A stretch of DNA of 6,227 nucleotides from an uncultured Bacteroidota bacterium (GTDB lineage: Bacteria > Bacteroidota > Bacteroidia > Bacteroidales > P3): positions 1 through 6,227 of the forward strand of contig CACXCY010000180.1 of NCBI GenBank assembly GCA_902766265.1, in the 5' to 3' direction. Under the pieces are notes generated by a model that did not search any database, had not been told where the DNA came from, and saw only the letters and a list, made by a program, of their open reading frames with translations. Shown here in pieces: positions 1 to 6,058 of the stretch (position 1 is the first letter of the stretch; every line of letters begins with the position of its first letter). A program made the translations under genes and the position numbers.

Positions 1-1
1 C

Positions 2-366
2 AAGGTGAATGCTGATGCAATAGCCGATGGACGTTGCAGGATACAGGAGGGCAGCGTGGAATCGTTGCCGTATGCCGATGGTGAATTTGACCTCGTTACT
101 GCCTTCGAGACCGTCTATTTCTGGCCGAATATCGAGGATCGTTTTCGTGGGTGCACCGTACCTTGAAAGAGGGTGGACGTTTTCTCATCGTCAATGAAGA
201 TGACGGTCTTACGGGAGCCAATGAAAAATGGGAGATGCTCATCGACGGTATGCGTACCTACACTCCCGACGAACTTCGCGCCCATCTCTCCGCTGCCGGG
301 TTCCGTGATATTGCTGTCCATTCGGATGAACAGAATCATTGGCTCTGTGTTAATGCTTTGAAATAA
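2..366 (+). pseudogene. Class I SAM-dependent methyltransferase, C-terminal part, frameshifted and 5'-truncated
   Basis: This is the C-terminal part of a Methyltransf_11-type methyltransferase, which transfers the methyl group of S-adenosylmethionine; the substrate is unknown. The frame starting at base 2 reads an acidic-loop region (EGSVESLPYADGEFDLV, then ETVYFWPNI), typical of motifs II-III in this fold. It stops at 161-163 after a shift. The frame from 151 continues with HRTLKEGGRFLIVNEDDG (the post-motif strand) and ends at TAA 364-366 with the usual C-terminal helix-strand (AHLSAAGFRDIAVHSDE). Inserting one base at about 149-150, restoring a GAG codon before GTG CAC CGT, joins both halves into a normal FREVHRTLKEGG sequence. 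The lesion could be real or an assembly error near the contig edge. The N-terminal glycine-rich SAM motif lies outside the window. It is 25 bases upstream of the next gene in the same direction, so it is probably the first visible member of the operon. The family is well supported; the substrate is not predictable. Confidence 0.8.
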
Positions 367-391
367 TGTTAAATGGAAAAATTCAATAATT

Positions 392-790
392 ATGGAAACA
401 AAAATTTCTAAGGTGTCCCTTATTTGGGTGATTATCATGGTTGGATTCGCTATGCACATGCTGGCCGATATACTGCCTGCTTTTTGGGGAGCCAGTATCG
501 CTATGCCCGATTCAACAGGAGTGGCGCCGACCGGTATGTTGCTGTTTATGGTCGGAATGGCTTTCTTTGTTCCCGTGTGCGGATTGCTTTGTATGCAATA
601 CCGCAATTGCAAGCTGATGCGTATCGTCAATCTCATTTTGGCGGGCGTTATGATGCTCTTCAACATCTTTCACGCCAGCGAGCTCTTGATGGAATTCAGC
701 CCTGTGCAACTGCTCATCCATCCTGTGATGGTTGTTCTGGGTATTTACCTATTTGTTTACTCTCTCCGTATTGTGAAACAAAATGACTAA
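392..790 (+). CDS. Small four-helix integral membrane protein, family not recognised
   Basis: A 132-residue, strongly hydrophobic protein with about four predicted membrane segments (roughly residues 8-30, 46-68, 74-97 and 104-126), a short basic loop (QYRNCKLMR, about 69-77) and a charged C-terminus (RIVKQND). There is no signal peptide separate from helix 1. I do not recognise the family and assign no function. Three histidines (22, 94 and 110) fall within or at the edge of predicted helices, which is unusual for such a short protein. The ATG at 392 is preceded by an A-rich leader without a Shine-Dalgarno sequence, as is common in Bacteroidota. It sits between the methyltransferase and the ECF S component, and its end overlaps the start of the latter by 8 bases. 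Co-translation and a shared role, for example as an accessory subunit of the transporter, are plausible but inferred only from position. The gene call is firm because the frame has consistent membrane-protein composition and the neighbours fit tightly around it. Confidence 0.85.
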   Translation: METKISKVSLIWVIIMVGFAMHMLADILPAFWGASIAMPDSTGVAPTGMLLFMVGMAFFVPVCGLLCMQYRNCKLMRIVNLILAGVMMLFNIFHASELLMEFSPVQLLIHPVMVVLGIYLFVYSLRIVKQND

Positions 791-1358
791 CATTATGAAA
801 ACAGCATTTAGAATCATTATTATGGCGATTTCCTATCTCGCCTTGTTCATCTTGGGTGCTACCAGCGGAATCGTTCACCCTGCGTGCTACGCCTATATTG
901 GTGCCGTATTGCCGCTATTGTTCGCATTCGTGTACCTATATACCGCGATTAATATCCGTGGGTTTGGTGCAGCGGTAGCGCTTAATGGGTTTGTTCTCGT
1001 GATAGGAATTCTGGCAGGCGAGTCGGACTGGGCGTTCATTGTCGGGATGTGTGTGTTGTCGGCACTCGCGGAAATAATCCGTTTCTTCTTCGGATACGAC
1101 ACGCGCAAAGGTGTCCGTTGGAGTTTTCTGCCGTTTGCATTTTCGTTTTTCACATATACCGCTCATTGGTGGACCGACACCGAGGGGACGCTGGCTGCTG
1201 CCGTTGAGGAAATGCCTGCGGGTTACGATGCGCTGATGCGTCCGGTTATTGAAAACATTCCCCTGCTGATAGTTGTCCTGTTGCTGACAATCCCCGTCGC
1301 TATCCTCTCCATGCGGCTTGCGATGCGTGTGATGAAAAATCATGTAGCAATGAAATAA
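783..1358 (+). CDS. Putative ECF transporter S component, MptD/Trep_Strep family
   Basis: A 191-residue polytopic membrane protein that would act as the substrate-binding (S) subunit of an energy-coupling factor transporter in the inner membrane. The visible pattern matches the MptD (Trep_Strep) family: a first helix (about 9-29), a GIVHPACYAYIGAVLP stretch opening helix 2, further helices at about 61-79, 82-102 and 112-128, then a loop with EEMPAGYDALM (142-152), a last helix (about 157-183) and a basic tail with MKNH. The loop resembles the MP-x-x-Y-x-x-AM element of this family, and the length is normal. The substrate cannot be read from the sequence. No EcfT or EcfA ATPase gene is present in the window, so partners must be encoded to the left or elsewhere. 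The ATG at 783 overlaps the upstream gene by 8 bases; an in-frame ATG at 795 (MKTAFRII) is an equally acceptable start that avoids the overlap. Proximity to HmuY and receptor genes suggests a tetrapyrrole- or metal-related substrate; this is inference. Confidence 0.78.
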   Translation: MTNIMKTAFRIIIMAISYLALFILGATSGIVHPACYAYIGAVLPLLFAFVYLYTAINIRGFGAAVALNGFVLVIGILAGESDWAFIVGMCVLSALAEIIRFFFGYDTRKGVRWSFLPFAFSFFTYTAHWWTDTEGTLAAAVEEMPAGYDALMRPVIENIPLLIVVLLLTIPVAILSMRLAMRVMKNHVAMK

Positions 1359-1422
1359 TCTCCCACCATCGAATAATAAACGATTTTTCAATAATAAAAG
1401 TAAAACAAAAAAAACTCGAATC

Positions 1423-1866
1423 ATGAAAATCTCAAAAAATGTATTTGTTGCTGCTGTAGCAGCATTTGTTATGAGTACCGTTGGTTGCACTAAGGATGTT
1501 GCTGAAAACATTGCGGGCACTTATGATGGTATTGTCACCATGAGCGTAAGATGTGAAACCCAAGGTGATCCCACCGAGGCAAAGGTCATTATTGCCAGTG
1601 AATCAGAAAACACGGTTAGTATCACTCTTCCGCAGATGGGGGAAGGAAGGGTGTCGATACCGTCGTTTACTGTCACAGGCGTTGCGGTGGCAGAAAATGG
1701 AAAGGTGTATAATATAGAAAAAGAAAATATCTCAGTCACTGTTGAATCGTTGCAGATTACGGGCAGTTTAACTGGCAATGTAAAGAACGGAAAACTCAAC
1801 ATGTCGTATAGTTTGAAGCCCGGTGCTATGCCTATGAACATTGACTTTACATTTGCCGGCAAATAA
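1423..1866 (+). CDS. Calycin-like domain lipoprotein
   Basis: A 147-residue secreted lipoprotein. Residues 1-21 form a signal peptide with a basic start (MKISK), a hydrophobic core and a lipobox-like STVGC, placing the lipidated cysteine at 22; the box is weaker than the usual L-(A/S)-(G/A)-C. From about residue 30 the protein is beta-rich: AGTYDGIVTMSV opens the fold, ITLPQMGEGRVSIPSFTVTGV and a VESLQITGSLTGNVKNGKLNMSYSL segment follow, and DFTFAGK ends it. The order of short strands with a G-x-Y start and an N-G-K-L-x-x-x turn fits the Bacteroidales Calycin_like family, a small lipocalin-type barrel of unknown ligand. It lies 64 bases after the ECF S component and directly abuts the HmuY gene, so it is probably a second surface or periplasmic lipoprotein of the same uptake system. 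The leader is A-rich (AAAACAAAAAAAA), typical of Bacteroidota. Lipoprotein status is firm; the fold assignment is good; binding of a ligand is only inferred. Confidence 0.75.
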   Translation: MKISKNVFVAAVAAFVMSTVGCTKDVAENIAGTYDGIVTMSVRCETQGDPTEAKVIIASESENTVSITLPQMGEGRVSIPSFTVTGVAVAENGKVYNIEKENISVTVESLQITGSLTGNVKNGKLNMSYSLKPGAMPMNIDFTFAGK

Positions 1867-2529
1867 ATGGTGGCTTATAGGAAACTGATAGTGCTGATGT
1901 CTCTGCTTGCGGTTCTGACATCATGCGAGGGAATCTTTGGCGGAATATACGATGAGCCGGTAACCGACCAAGATTCCCGCTTTAGCCATATCGAAGAAAA
2001 TGCAGACGGGAAGAGTGGAACAATCTATGTTGATGCCCACGCTTACGACCGATGGACGTATATTGACCTGCACCATAAAACTATTGACACTTCCAATATC
2101 GTTCTCGGTCAGAGTGCGCCGCATGACTGGGATTTTGCGTTGCATCGTTATGATGCAAAGACGAATAATGGTAGCGTAGCAGAGACGATGCTTGACAATG
2201 TGAATTTTATAGATGGCAGATTCAACTTTGCTGAGTTGGCGTTCTATGCCGATGTCGATAGTCACGTTGTTATTGATATGTCTAACATGATGAGTGGCAC
2301 ATTGGAATACGCTCCATCGGATGTCAATCCTGTACTCAGTCGCTGGATGGATGTGGACCTCAGTCAGATGCCTCCGATATATACTATGAGTGGTCGAGTC
2401 TACTTGGCGCAATTTGCTGACAGCACATTGGCTGCGCTGCAATTTGTTAACTACATGAATGAATCATTCGCAAAAGGATATATAACTATACGTTATAGGT
2501 ATCCGGTAAACAAGGTGGGTAAAAATTGA
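1867..2529 (+). CDS. HmuY-family lipoprotein
   Basis: A 220-residue lipoprotein of the HmuY family, whose characterised members are surface-exposed hemophore-like proteins that hand heme to a TonB-dependent receptor. A signal peptide (KLIVLMSLLAVLTSC) puts the lipidated cysteine at residue 20. Family hallmarks are visible in order: SGTIYVDAHAYDRWTYIDL (50-68), DWDFALHRYDAKTNNG (87-102), a variable middle, and a C-terminal SGRVYLAQFADSTLAALQFVNY segment (175-196) ending in YITIRYRYP. The length is close to characterised HmuY proteins. The heme-ligand pair cannot be placed without an alignment; the methionine-rich stretch 138-174 (M138, M141, M142, M161, M168, M174) contains candidates, as does H133. 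The ATG immediately follows the TAA of the upstream gene, and the stop overlaps the TTG start of the receptor gene, so the three genes are almost certainly co-transcribed. The family call is confident; heme as ligand is likely but not shown. Confidence 0.87.
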   Translation: MVAYRKLIVLMSLLAVLTSCEGIFGGIYDEPVTDQDSRFSHIEENADGKSGTIYVDAHAYDRWTYIDLHHKTIDTSNIVLGQSAPHDWDFALHRYDAKTNNGSVAETMLDNVNFIDGRFNFAELAFYADVDSHVVIDMSNMMSGTLEYAPSDVNPVLSRWMDVDLSQMPPIYTMSGRVYLAQFADSTLAALQFVNYMNESFAKGYITIRYRYPVNKVGKN

Positions 2530-4679
2530 TACGTAGTTGTACAAAATATCTACTTTTGCTTTTTTGCATCTCTGCTGTGTCTATGAATGCGCAGCAGGTG
2601 TTAGAAGGTACAGTGTATAATATCGAGAAGGTACCTCTATCTGGTGTGACGATTAAAGTGCAGGAAGATACGACTCTAGTCGCTATTACAGATAATGACG
2701 GACGGTATTCATTATTGTTGCCCTCTAATAATGTGTCGTACACCATTGTAGCTCATATGTTTGGTATGAGGATCAGTCGGTGGGGGATGAAATCCTCAGA
2801 GGAGCGGCTTGTACACGATTTTGTGTTGCGTGAGAAAATACAAAATCTAGGTACAGTGGTTGTTACGGCTACTCGTACTCCTAAACTGCTGATGGATGTG
2901 CCAATGGTGACTCGTGTTATAGACGCTCGTGATATACAGGTGTCAGATGCCGGTACCGTACAGGAGTTGCTACAAGTCGAGTTGCCGGGTATAGAGTTTA
3001 GTTATACCATGAACCAGCAAGTGAACCTTAATATGCAAGGGTTTGGAGGCAATTCGGTTCTTTTTCTGGTTGATGGTGAACGCTTGGCTGGGGAGACCAT
3101 GGATAACGTCGACTACGCACGACTGACTTTGGAAAATGTCGAGCGTATCGAAGTGGTCAAGGGTGCCGCCTCTTCGCTCTATGGTTCCAATGCTGTAGGA
3201 GGCGTGGTAAACTTGATAAGTTCGACTATTAATGACCCCTGGACATTGAGCATTGGTGCTCGTTACGGTTCGTTCAATGATGGGCGTTATAACGGCAATT
3301 TTAGTTTTAATTGTGGGAAGATTAGCAGTGTGACCAATGCCCAATACGTTCATACCGATCCGATACATTTGAGCGACAGTGGTGATATACACAACATCTA
3401 TGGCACGCATTCCTTCAACACCAAAGAAAGGCTATTGTTTAGAATCAATGACCGCTTAAAAGTCAACGCTCGTGCCGGTTATTTCTTTCGCGAAAGGGAG
3501 AGTGCTGTCGTTTCGCATGAACGTTATCGCGATTTCAGCGGTGGAACCAAAGTAGACTATGCGATAAACGACAGTAGCGACATCAGTTTGAGTTATTCTT
3601 TTGACCAATATGACAAAAGTGACTATGCTTGTTTGAGTGGTGCCGACGTGCGCGATTACAGCAATGTACAACACTCTCTGCGTGGAATTGCCAGTCATGT
3701 ACACCCCACTTTGGGCACACTGACGGCAGGCGGCGATGCAATGAGGGACTACCTCATGAGTTACCAGTTTGCAGCTCCCGGATATCACGAACAGTACACT
3801 GCCGATGCTTTCATGCAATGGGATTGGAGCGTCTCGGAAAAACTGAATGTCGTCACTTCTTTTCGCTATGATTACTTCTCTAAGGCCAATGCTTCGCATC
3901 TCTCTCCTAAACTTAACATCATGTATAAAATCGACGAGGTAACCCTGCGTGCCACCTACGCCAACGGTTTCCGTGCGCCTACGTTGAAAGAGATGTATAT
4001 GAACTTTGATATGGCCAATATCTTCATGATTTACGGTAACGCCGATCTGAAGCCCGAAGTCAGCAACAATGCGAATTTCTCAGTGGAATGGAACCACAAC
4101 GCCTGCCACATCACAACGCTGGCCTTCTACAATTATGTTGAGAATCGCATAACCACTATGTGGAACATTGCCAGAAATGGGATGGTTTACGATAATATGG
4201 CACCAGTGAACATCTACGGGGTTGATTTTGCCGCTTCTGCGCGCTGGGATAACGGTATCGGAGCCCGGCTGTCCTATGTGTACACCCATGAAAGTGTTGA
4301 TGAAAATGGACTGAATACTTCAGAGACTCGACCCCACACCGCCACCATGCGTGTGGATTATAGATATGCGTGGCGTTGGGGTGTTAGTGTCATTGCTCTG
4401 AACGGCAGGGCGCTGAGTGCAGTCACCTCTGATGTGTACACCGACCTCACCGACCTGACACAGCATGAGCGGCAGACCTATCCGGGGTATGTCATGTGGC
4501 GCCTCACGGCCAACCATACTTTCAAAAAAGGGGTGAAACTGACTCTTACAATTGATAATCTGCTTGGATATAAGCCAGAGTATTACTATAGCAATTCGCC
4601 TGCCACAGTGGGCCGTACCTATGCTGTGGGGCTATCTTGGAACATAGAACAAGCATTTGAGAAGAGTGACGAGGATTAG
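2526..4679 (+). CDS. TonB-dependent outer membrane receptor, HmuR-like
   Basis: A 717-residue outer membrane receptor that would import a ligand using energy from TonB-ExbBD. Domains: signal peptide 1 to about 22 (hydrophobic LLLLFCISAVS, then NAQ); CarboxypepD_reg-like domain about 24-103 (LEGTVYN, GVTIKVQEDT, DNDGRYSLLLP); a TonB-box-like VVVTATR at 111-117; plug about 120-232 (RVIDARDI, LFLVDGERLAGE, ENVERIEVVKGAASSLYGSNAVGGVVNLI); then a 22-strand-type barrel containing ANGFRAPTLKEMY (479-491) and NADLKPE (505-511), the FRAP and NPDL-like boxes of heme/siderophore receptors, ending with RTYAVGLSW plus a short acidic tail. The start is inferred: the frame has a TAA at 2520-2522, and the first ATG (2583) would remove most of the signal peptide, so the TTG at 2526, overlapping the HmuY stop in TTGA, is the only reasonable start. 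No histidine occurs in the plug or between FRAP and NADL, where heme receptors usually have ligands. Family call firm; ligand open. Confidence 0.93.
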   Translation: MIRSCTKYLLLLFCISAVSMNAQQVLEGTVYNIEKVPLSGVTIKVQEDTTLVAITDNDGRYSLLLPSNNVSYTIVAHMFGMRISRWGMKSSEERLVHDFVLREKIQNLGTVVVTATRTPKLLMDVPMVTRVIDARDIQVSDAGTVQELLQVELPGIEFSYTMNQQVNLNMQGFGGNSVLFLVDGERLAGETMDNVDYARLTLENVERIEVVKGAASSLYGSNAVGGVVNLISSTINDPWTLSIGARYGSFNDGRYNGNFSFNCGKISSVTNAQYVHTDPIHLSDSGDIHNIYGTHSFNTKERLLFRINDRLKVNARAGYFFRERESAVVSHERYRDFSGGTKVDYAINDSSDISLSYSFDQYDKSDYACLSGADVRDYSNVQHSLRGIASHVHPTLGTLTAGGDAMRDYLMSYQFAAPGYHEQYTADAFMQWDWSVSEKLNVVTSFRYDYFSKANASHLSPKLNIMYKIDEVTLRATYANGFRAPTLKEMYMNFDMANIFMIYGNADLKPEVSNNANFSVEWNHNACHITTLAFYNYVENRITTMWNIARNGMVYDNMAPVNIYGVDFAASARWDNGIGARLSYVYTHESVDENGLNTSETRPHTATMRVDYRYAWRWGVSVIALNGRALSAVTSDVYTDLTDLTQHERQTYPGYVMWRLTANHTFKKGVKLTLTIDNLLGYKPEYYYSNSPATVGRTYAVGLSWNIEQAFEKSDED

Positions 4680-4711
4680 ATGTGCGGTGCTTCAACCCCG
4701 ATTGAGCTGTA

Positions 4712-4742
4712 TTTGAGACTAGTTATAATTAATGCAAATTTG
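4712..4742 (+). promoter_or_regulatory. Candidate Bacteroidetes-type promoter for the DUF4491-ZIP pair
   Basis: In the 129-base gap after the receptor gene, TTTG at 4712-4715 is followed after 19 bases by CAAATTTG at 4735-4742. The Bacteroides consensus is TTTG at -33 and TAnnTTTG at -7 with 19-21 bases between, so the match lacks only the first T of the -7 box. It would start a transcript around 4748-4750 and give a leader of about 60 bases. A second partial -7 match, TAATATTG at 4759-4766, has no well-spaced -33 box. There is no clear terminator hairpin in this gap, so read-through from the receptor gene is also possible. Confidence 0.33.
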
Positions 4743-4808
4743 GTTGGAAATTATTGTGTAATATTGCAACCTGAATTTGCGGAGCGATTCTGTGCTAAAT
4801 CGAAGAAA

Positions 4809-5099
4809 ATGAACTTTTCAGGTATTGTTATTGGTATATCTGCATTTCTCTGCATTGGCATTTTTCATCCAATCGTCATCAAGGCAGAGTACTATTTCGG
4901 CACTCGCTGCTGGTGGGTGTTCCTTCTGTTTGCATTGTGCTGTGTCGCAGGGTCTCTGTTCACAGCTGCCACGGTTCCTTCCACCATACTTGGCGTGATT
5001 GCCTTTTCCAGTTTGTGGTCGATTCTTGAACTATTCAAACAGCGGAAAAGGGTGGAGAAAGGGTGGTTTCCCAAGGATCCAAAAAGAGATTGTAAATGA
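4809..5099 (+). CDS. DUF4491 family membrane protein
   Basis: A 96-residue membrane protein with three predicted helices (about residues 3-24, 34-53 and 55-75). Visible family features are the start MNFSGIVIGISAFL, the strongly conserved IFHPIVIKAEYYFGTRCWWVF (19-39) and the C-terminal ELFKQRKRVEKGWFPKDPKR (74-93); together these identify DUF4491, a family of unknown function common in Bacteroidota and Firmicutes. The frame is open back to an ATG at 4680, directly after the receptor stop codon, but the extra 43 residues are unlike the family and include a non-conserved stretch, whereas the ATG at 4809 gives the exact family N-terminus and follows the A-rich GAAGAAA. Its stop overlaps the start of the ZIP gene in ATGA, which suggests translational coupling and perhaps a shared role at the membrane; the role itself is unknown. 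Confidence 0.9.
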   Translation: MNFSGIVIGISAFLCIGIFHPIVIKAEYYFGTRCWWVFLLFALCCVAGSLFTAATVPSTILGVIAFSSLWSILELFKQRKRVEKGWFPKDPKRDCK

Positions 5100-5857
5100 A
5101 TGTTCTGGTTATAGGATTACTGCTGCCTTTGGCGGGCACGATGTTGGGAGCCGCTTTTGTTTTCTTTATGCGGAAAGAGATTCCCGACCGGCTGCAGAAG
5201 ACGCTGCTGGGCTTTGCCAGCGGTGTGATGGTGGCGGCCAGCGTGTGGTCGCTTCTGATACCGAGCATAGAGATGGCCTGTGACAGCGTCCTCCCCGCCG
5301 CTGTGGGTTTTCTGGCCGGCATCGCCTTTCTGCTGCTGATTGACGAGCTGACGCCCCATTTGCATGTGGGTGCACAGAAATCCGAAGGGCCGAAATCGCG
5401 TCTTTCGCGCACGATGATGCTGGCACTCGCTGTCACCATCCACAACCTGCCCGAAGGTATGGCTGTGGGCGTTGTCTTTGCCGGCGAAGCGCAAGGGTTG
5501 ACGCTCAGCGCAGCGTTGGCGGTGAGCATCGGTATCGCCGTGCAGAACATCCCCGAAGGCGCCATCATCTCGATGCCCATGCGGGCGGAGGGCAACACTT
5601 GCTGGCGCTCGTTCCTTATCGGATCGTTGAGTGGGGTGGTGGAGCCCATCGGTTCGGTGGCCATATTGCTGCTGGCCGGCATACTCGGAGTGGCGCTGCC
5701 GTATCTATTGGCATTTGCCGCCGGAGCCATGATGTATGTTGTTGTGGAGGAACTCATTCCCGAGACCGCACAAGGGCGCCATACCAACCTCTCCACGATA
5801 GGTTTCGCAGTCGGTTTCGTCCTGATGATGCTAATGGACGTATTGTCAGCAGCGTAG
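5096..5857 (+). CDS. ZIP family metal transporter, GufA-like
   Basis: A 253-residue inner membrane transporter of the ZIP superfamily, which moves divalent metals (zinc, sometimes iron or manganese) into the cytoplasm. About eight helices are visible: 3-23, 36-56, 64-83, 106-128, 136-158, 172-196, 198-220 and 233-251. The metal-site motifs are intact: TIHNLPEG in helix 4 (H116, N117, E120), QNIPEG in helix 5 (Q150, N151, E154), VVEPIG in helix 6 (E183) and VVEELIPE in helix 7 (E218, E219, E223). The HxH at 88-90 (PHLH) in the loop between helices 3 and 4 is a plausible metal-handling site; this loop is short. The pattern matches the GufA branch rather than ZupT, and the length is typical. It overlaps the DUF4491 gene by four bases. 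The coding sequence looks more GC-rich than the receptor and HmuY genes. Metal specificity cannot be settled from sequence. Confidence 0.93.
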   Translation: MNVLVIGLLLPLAGTMLGAAFVFFMRKEIPDRLQKTLLGFASGVMVAASVWSLLIPSIEMACDSVLPAAVGFLAGIAFLLLIDELTPHLHVGAQKSEGPKSRLSRTMMLALAVTIHNLPEGMAVGVVFAGEAQGLTLSAALAVSIGIAVQNIPEGAIISMPMRAEGNTCWRSFLIGSLSGVVEPIGSVAILLLAGILGVALPYLLAFAAGAMMYVVVEELIPETAQGRHTNLSTIGFAVGFVLMMLMDVLSAA

Positions 5858-5952
5858 TCGGCTGTCGGCTGCTTGAAAGCACTGCCCGATTTGCGGACCA
5901 TTCGGCCGATGATTATGCCGATAAAACGGATGAGTTGTGCAATCTTTTCCAT

Positions 5953-5985
5953 GGTTGGTTTTGAGGTTGGTGGTTATTGGTTGGT
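5953..5985 (+). repeat. Three copies of GGTTGGT
   Basis: GGTTGGT occurs at 5953-5959, 5965-5971 and 5979-5985. On the minus strand this is ACCAACC repeated three times just before the ATG at 5952, making a C/A-rich, probably unstructured leader. On the + strand the GG pairs could support a two-tier G-quadruplex. Confidence 0.55.
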
Positions 5986-6026
5986 GGCGTTTCTGGTGAA
6001 GGTGTTCTCGGTTTTGAAATCTGCGG

Positions 6027-6057
6027 CAAAGATACAACCGTTTTCCGACGCCGGAAA
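6027..6057 (-). promoter_or_regulatory. Minus-strand Bacteroidetes-type promoter
   Basis: Read on the minus strand, TATCTTTG at 6034-6027 matches the -7 consensus TAnnTTTG exactly and is followed by CCGCAG. A TTTC at 6057-6054 lies 19 bases upstream and differs from the -33 consensus TTTG at one base. Transcription would begin near 6020 and run left, towards the 3' end of the ZIP gene. The -33 element overlaps the right arm of the inverted repeat at 6041-6058, so a regulator could act there. Confidence 0.5.
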
Positions 6058-6058
6058 A
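6041..6058. repeat. Interrupted inverted repeat TTTTCCG-ACGC-CGGAAAA
   Basis: Two perfect 7-base arms separated by four bases. It lies in the spacer and -33 region of the minus-strand promoter, so it fits an operator; as RNA it would form a small hairpin but has no following T-run on either strand, which argues against a typical terminator. Confidence 0.5.

Noticed and set aside
115..666. 183-codon minus-strand frame across the methyltransferase and membrane protein genes
   Set aside because: It overlaps two recognisable or well-composed + strand genes and shows no domain or signal of its own.
1359..1422. Possible internal promoter or terminator between the ECF S gene and the calycin-like gene
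   Set aside because: No TAnnTTTG or TTTG box and no stable hairpin are present; the A-rich leader is explained by Bacteroidota translation initiation.
2551..2558. TACTTTTG, matching the -7 consensus on the + strand
   Set aside because: It lies inside the receptor signal peptide sequence with no -33 box at the correct distance, and transcription from it would lose the signal peptide.
4680..4808. N-terminal extension of the DUF4491 frame from ATG 4680
   Set aside because: The added 43 residues do not resemble the family, whose N-terminus matches the ATG at 4809 exactly, and the segment contains a promoter candidate.
5035..5952. Long 305-codon minus-strand frame opposite the ZIP gene
   Set aside because: It is antisense to a gene with intact ZIP motifs, and its composition (many Ala, Thr, Pro, Ser) is that of a shadow frame; only the first 30 or so codons outside the ZIP gene deserve attention.
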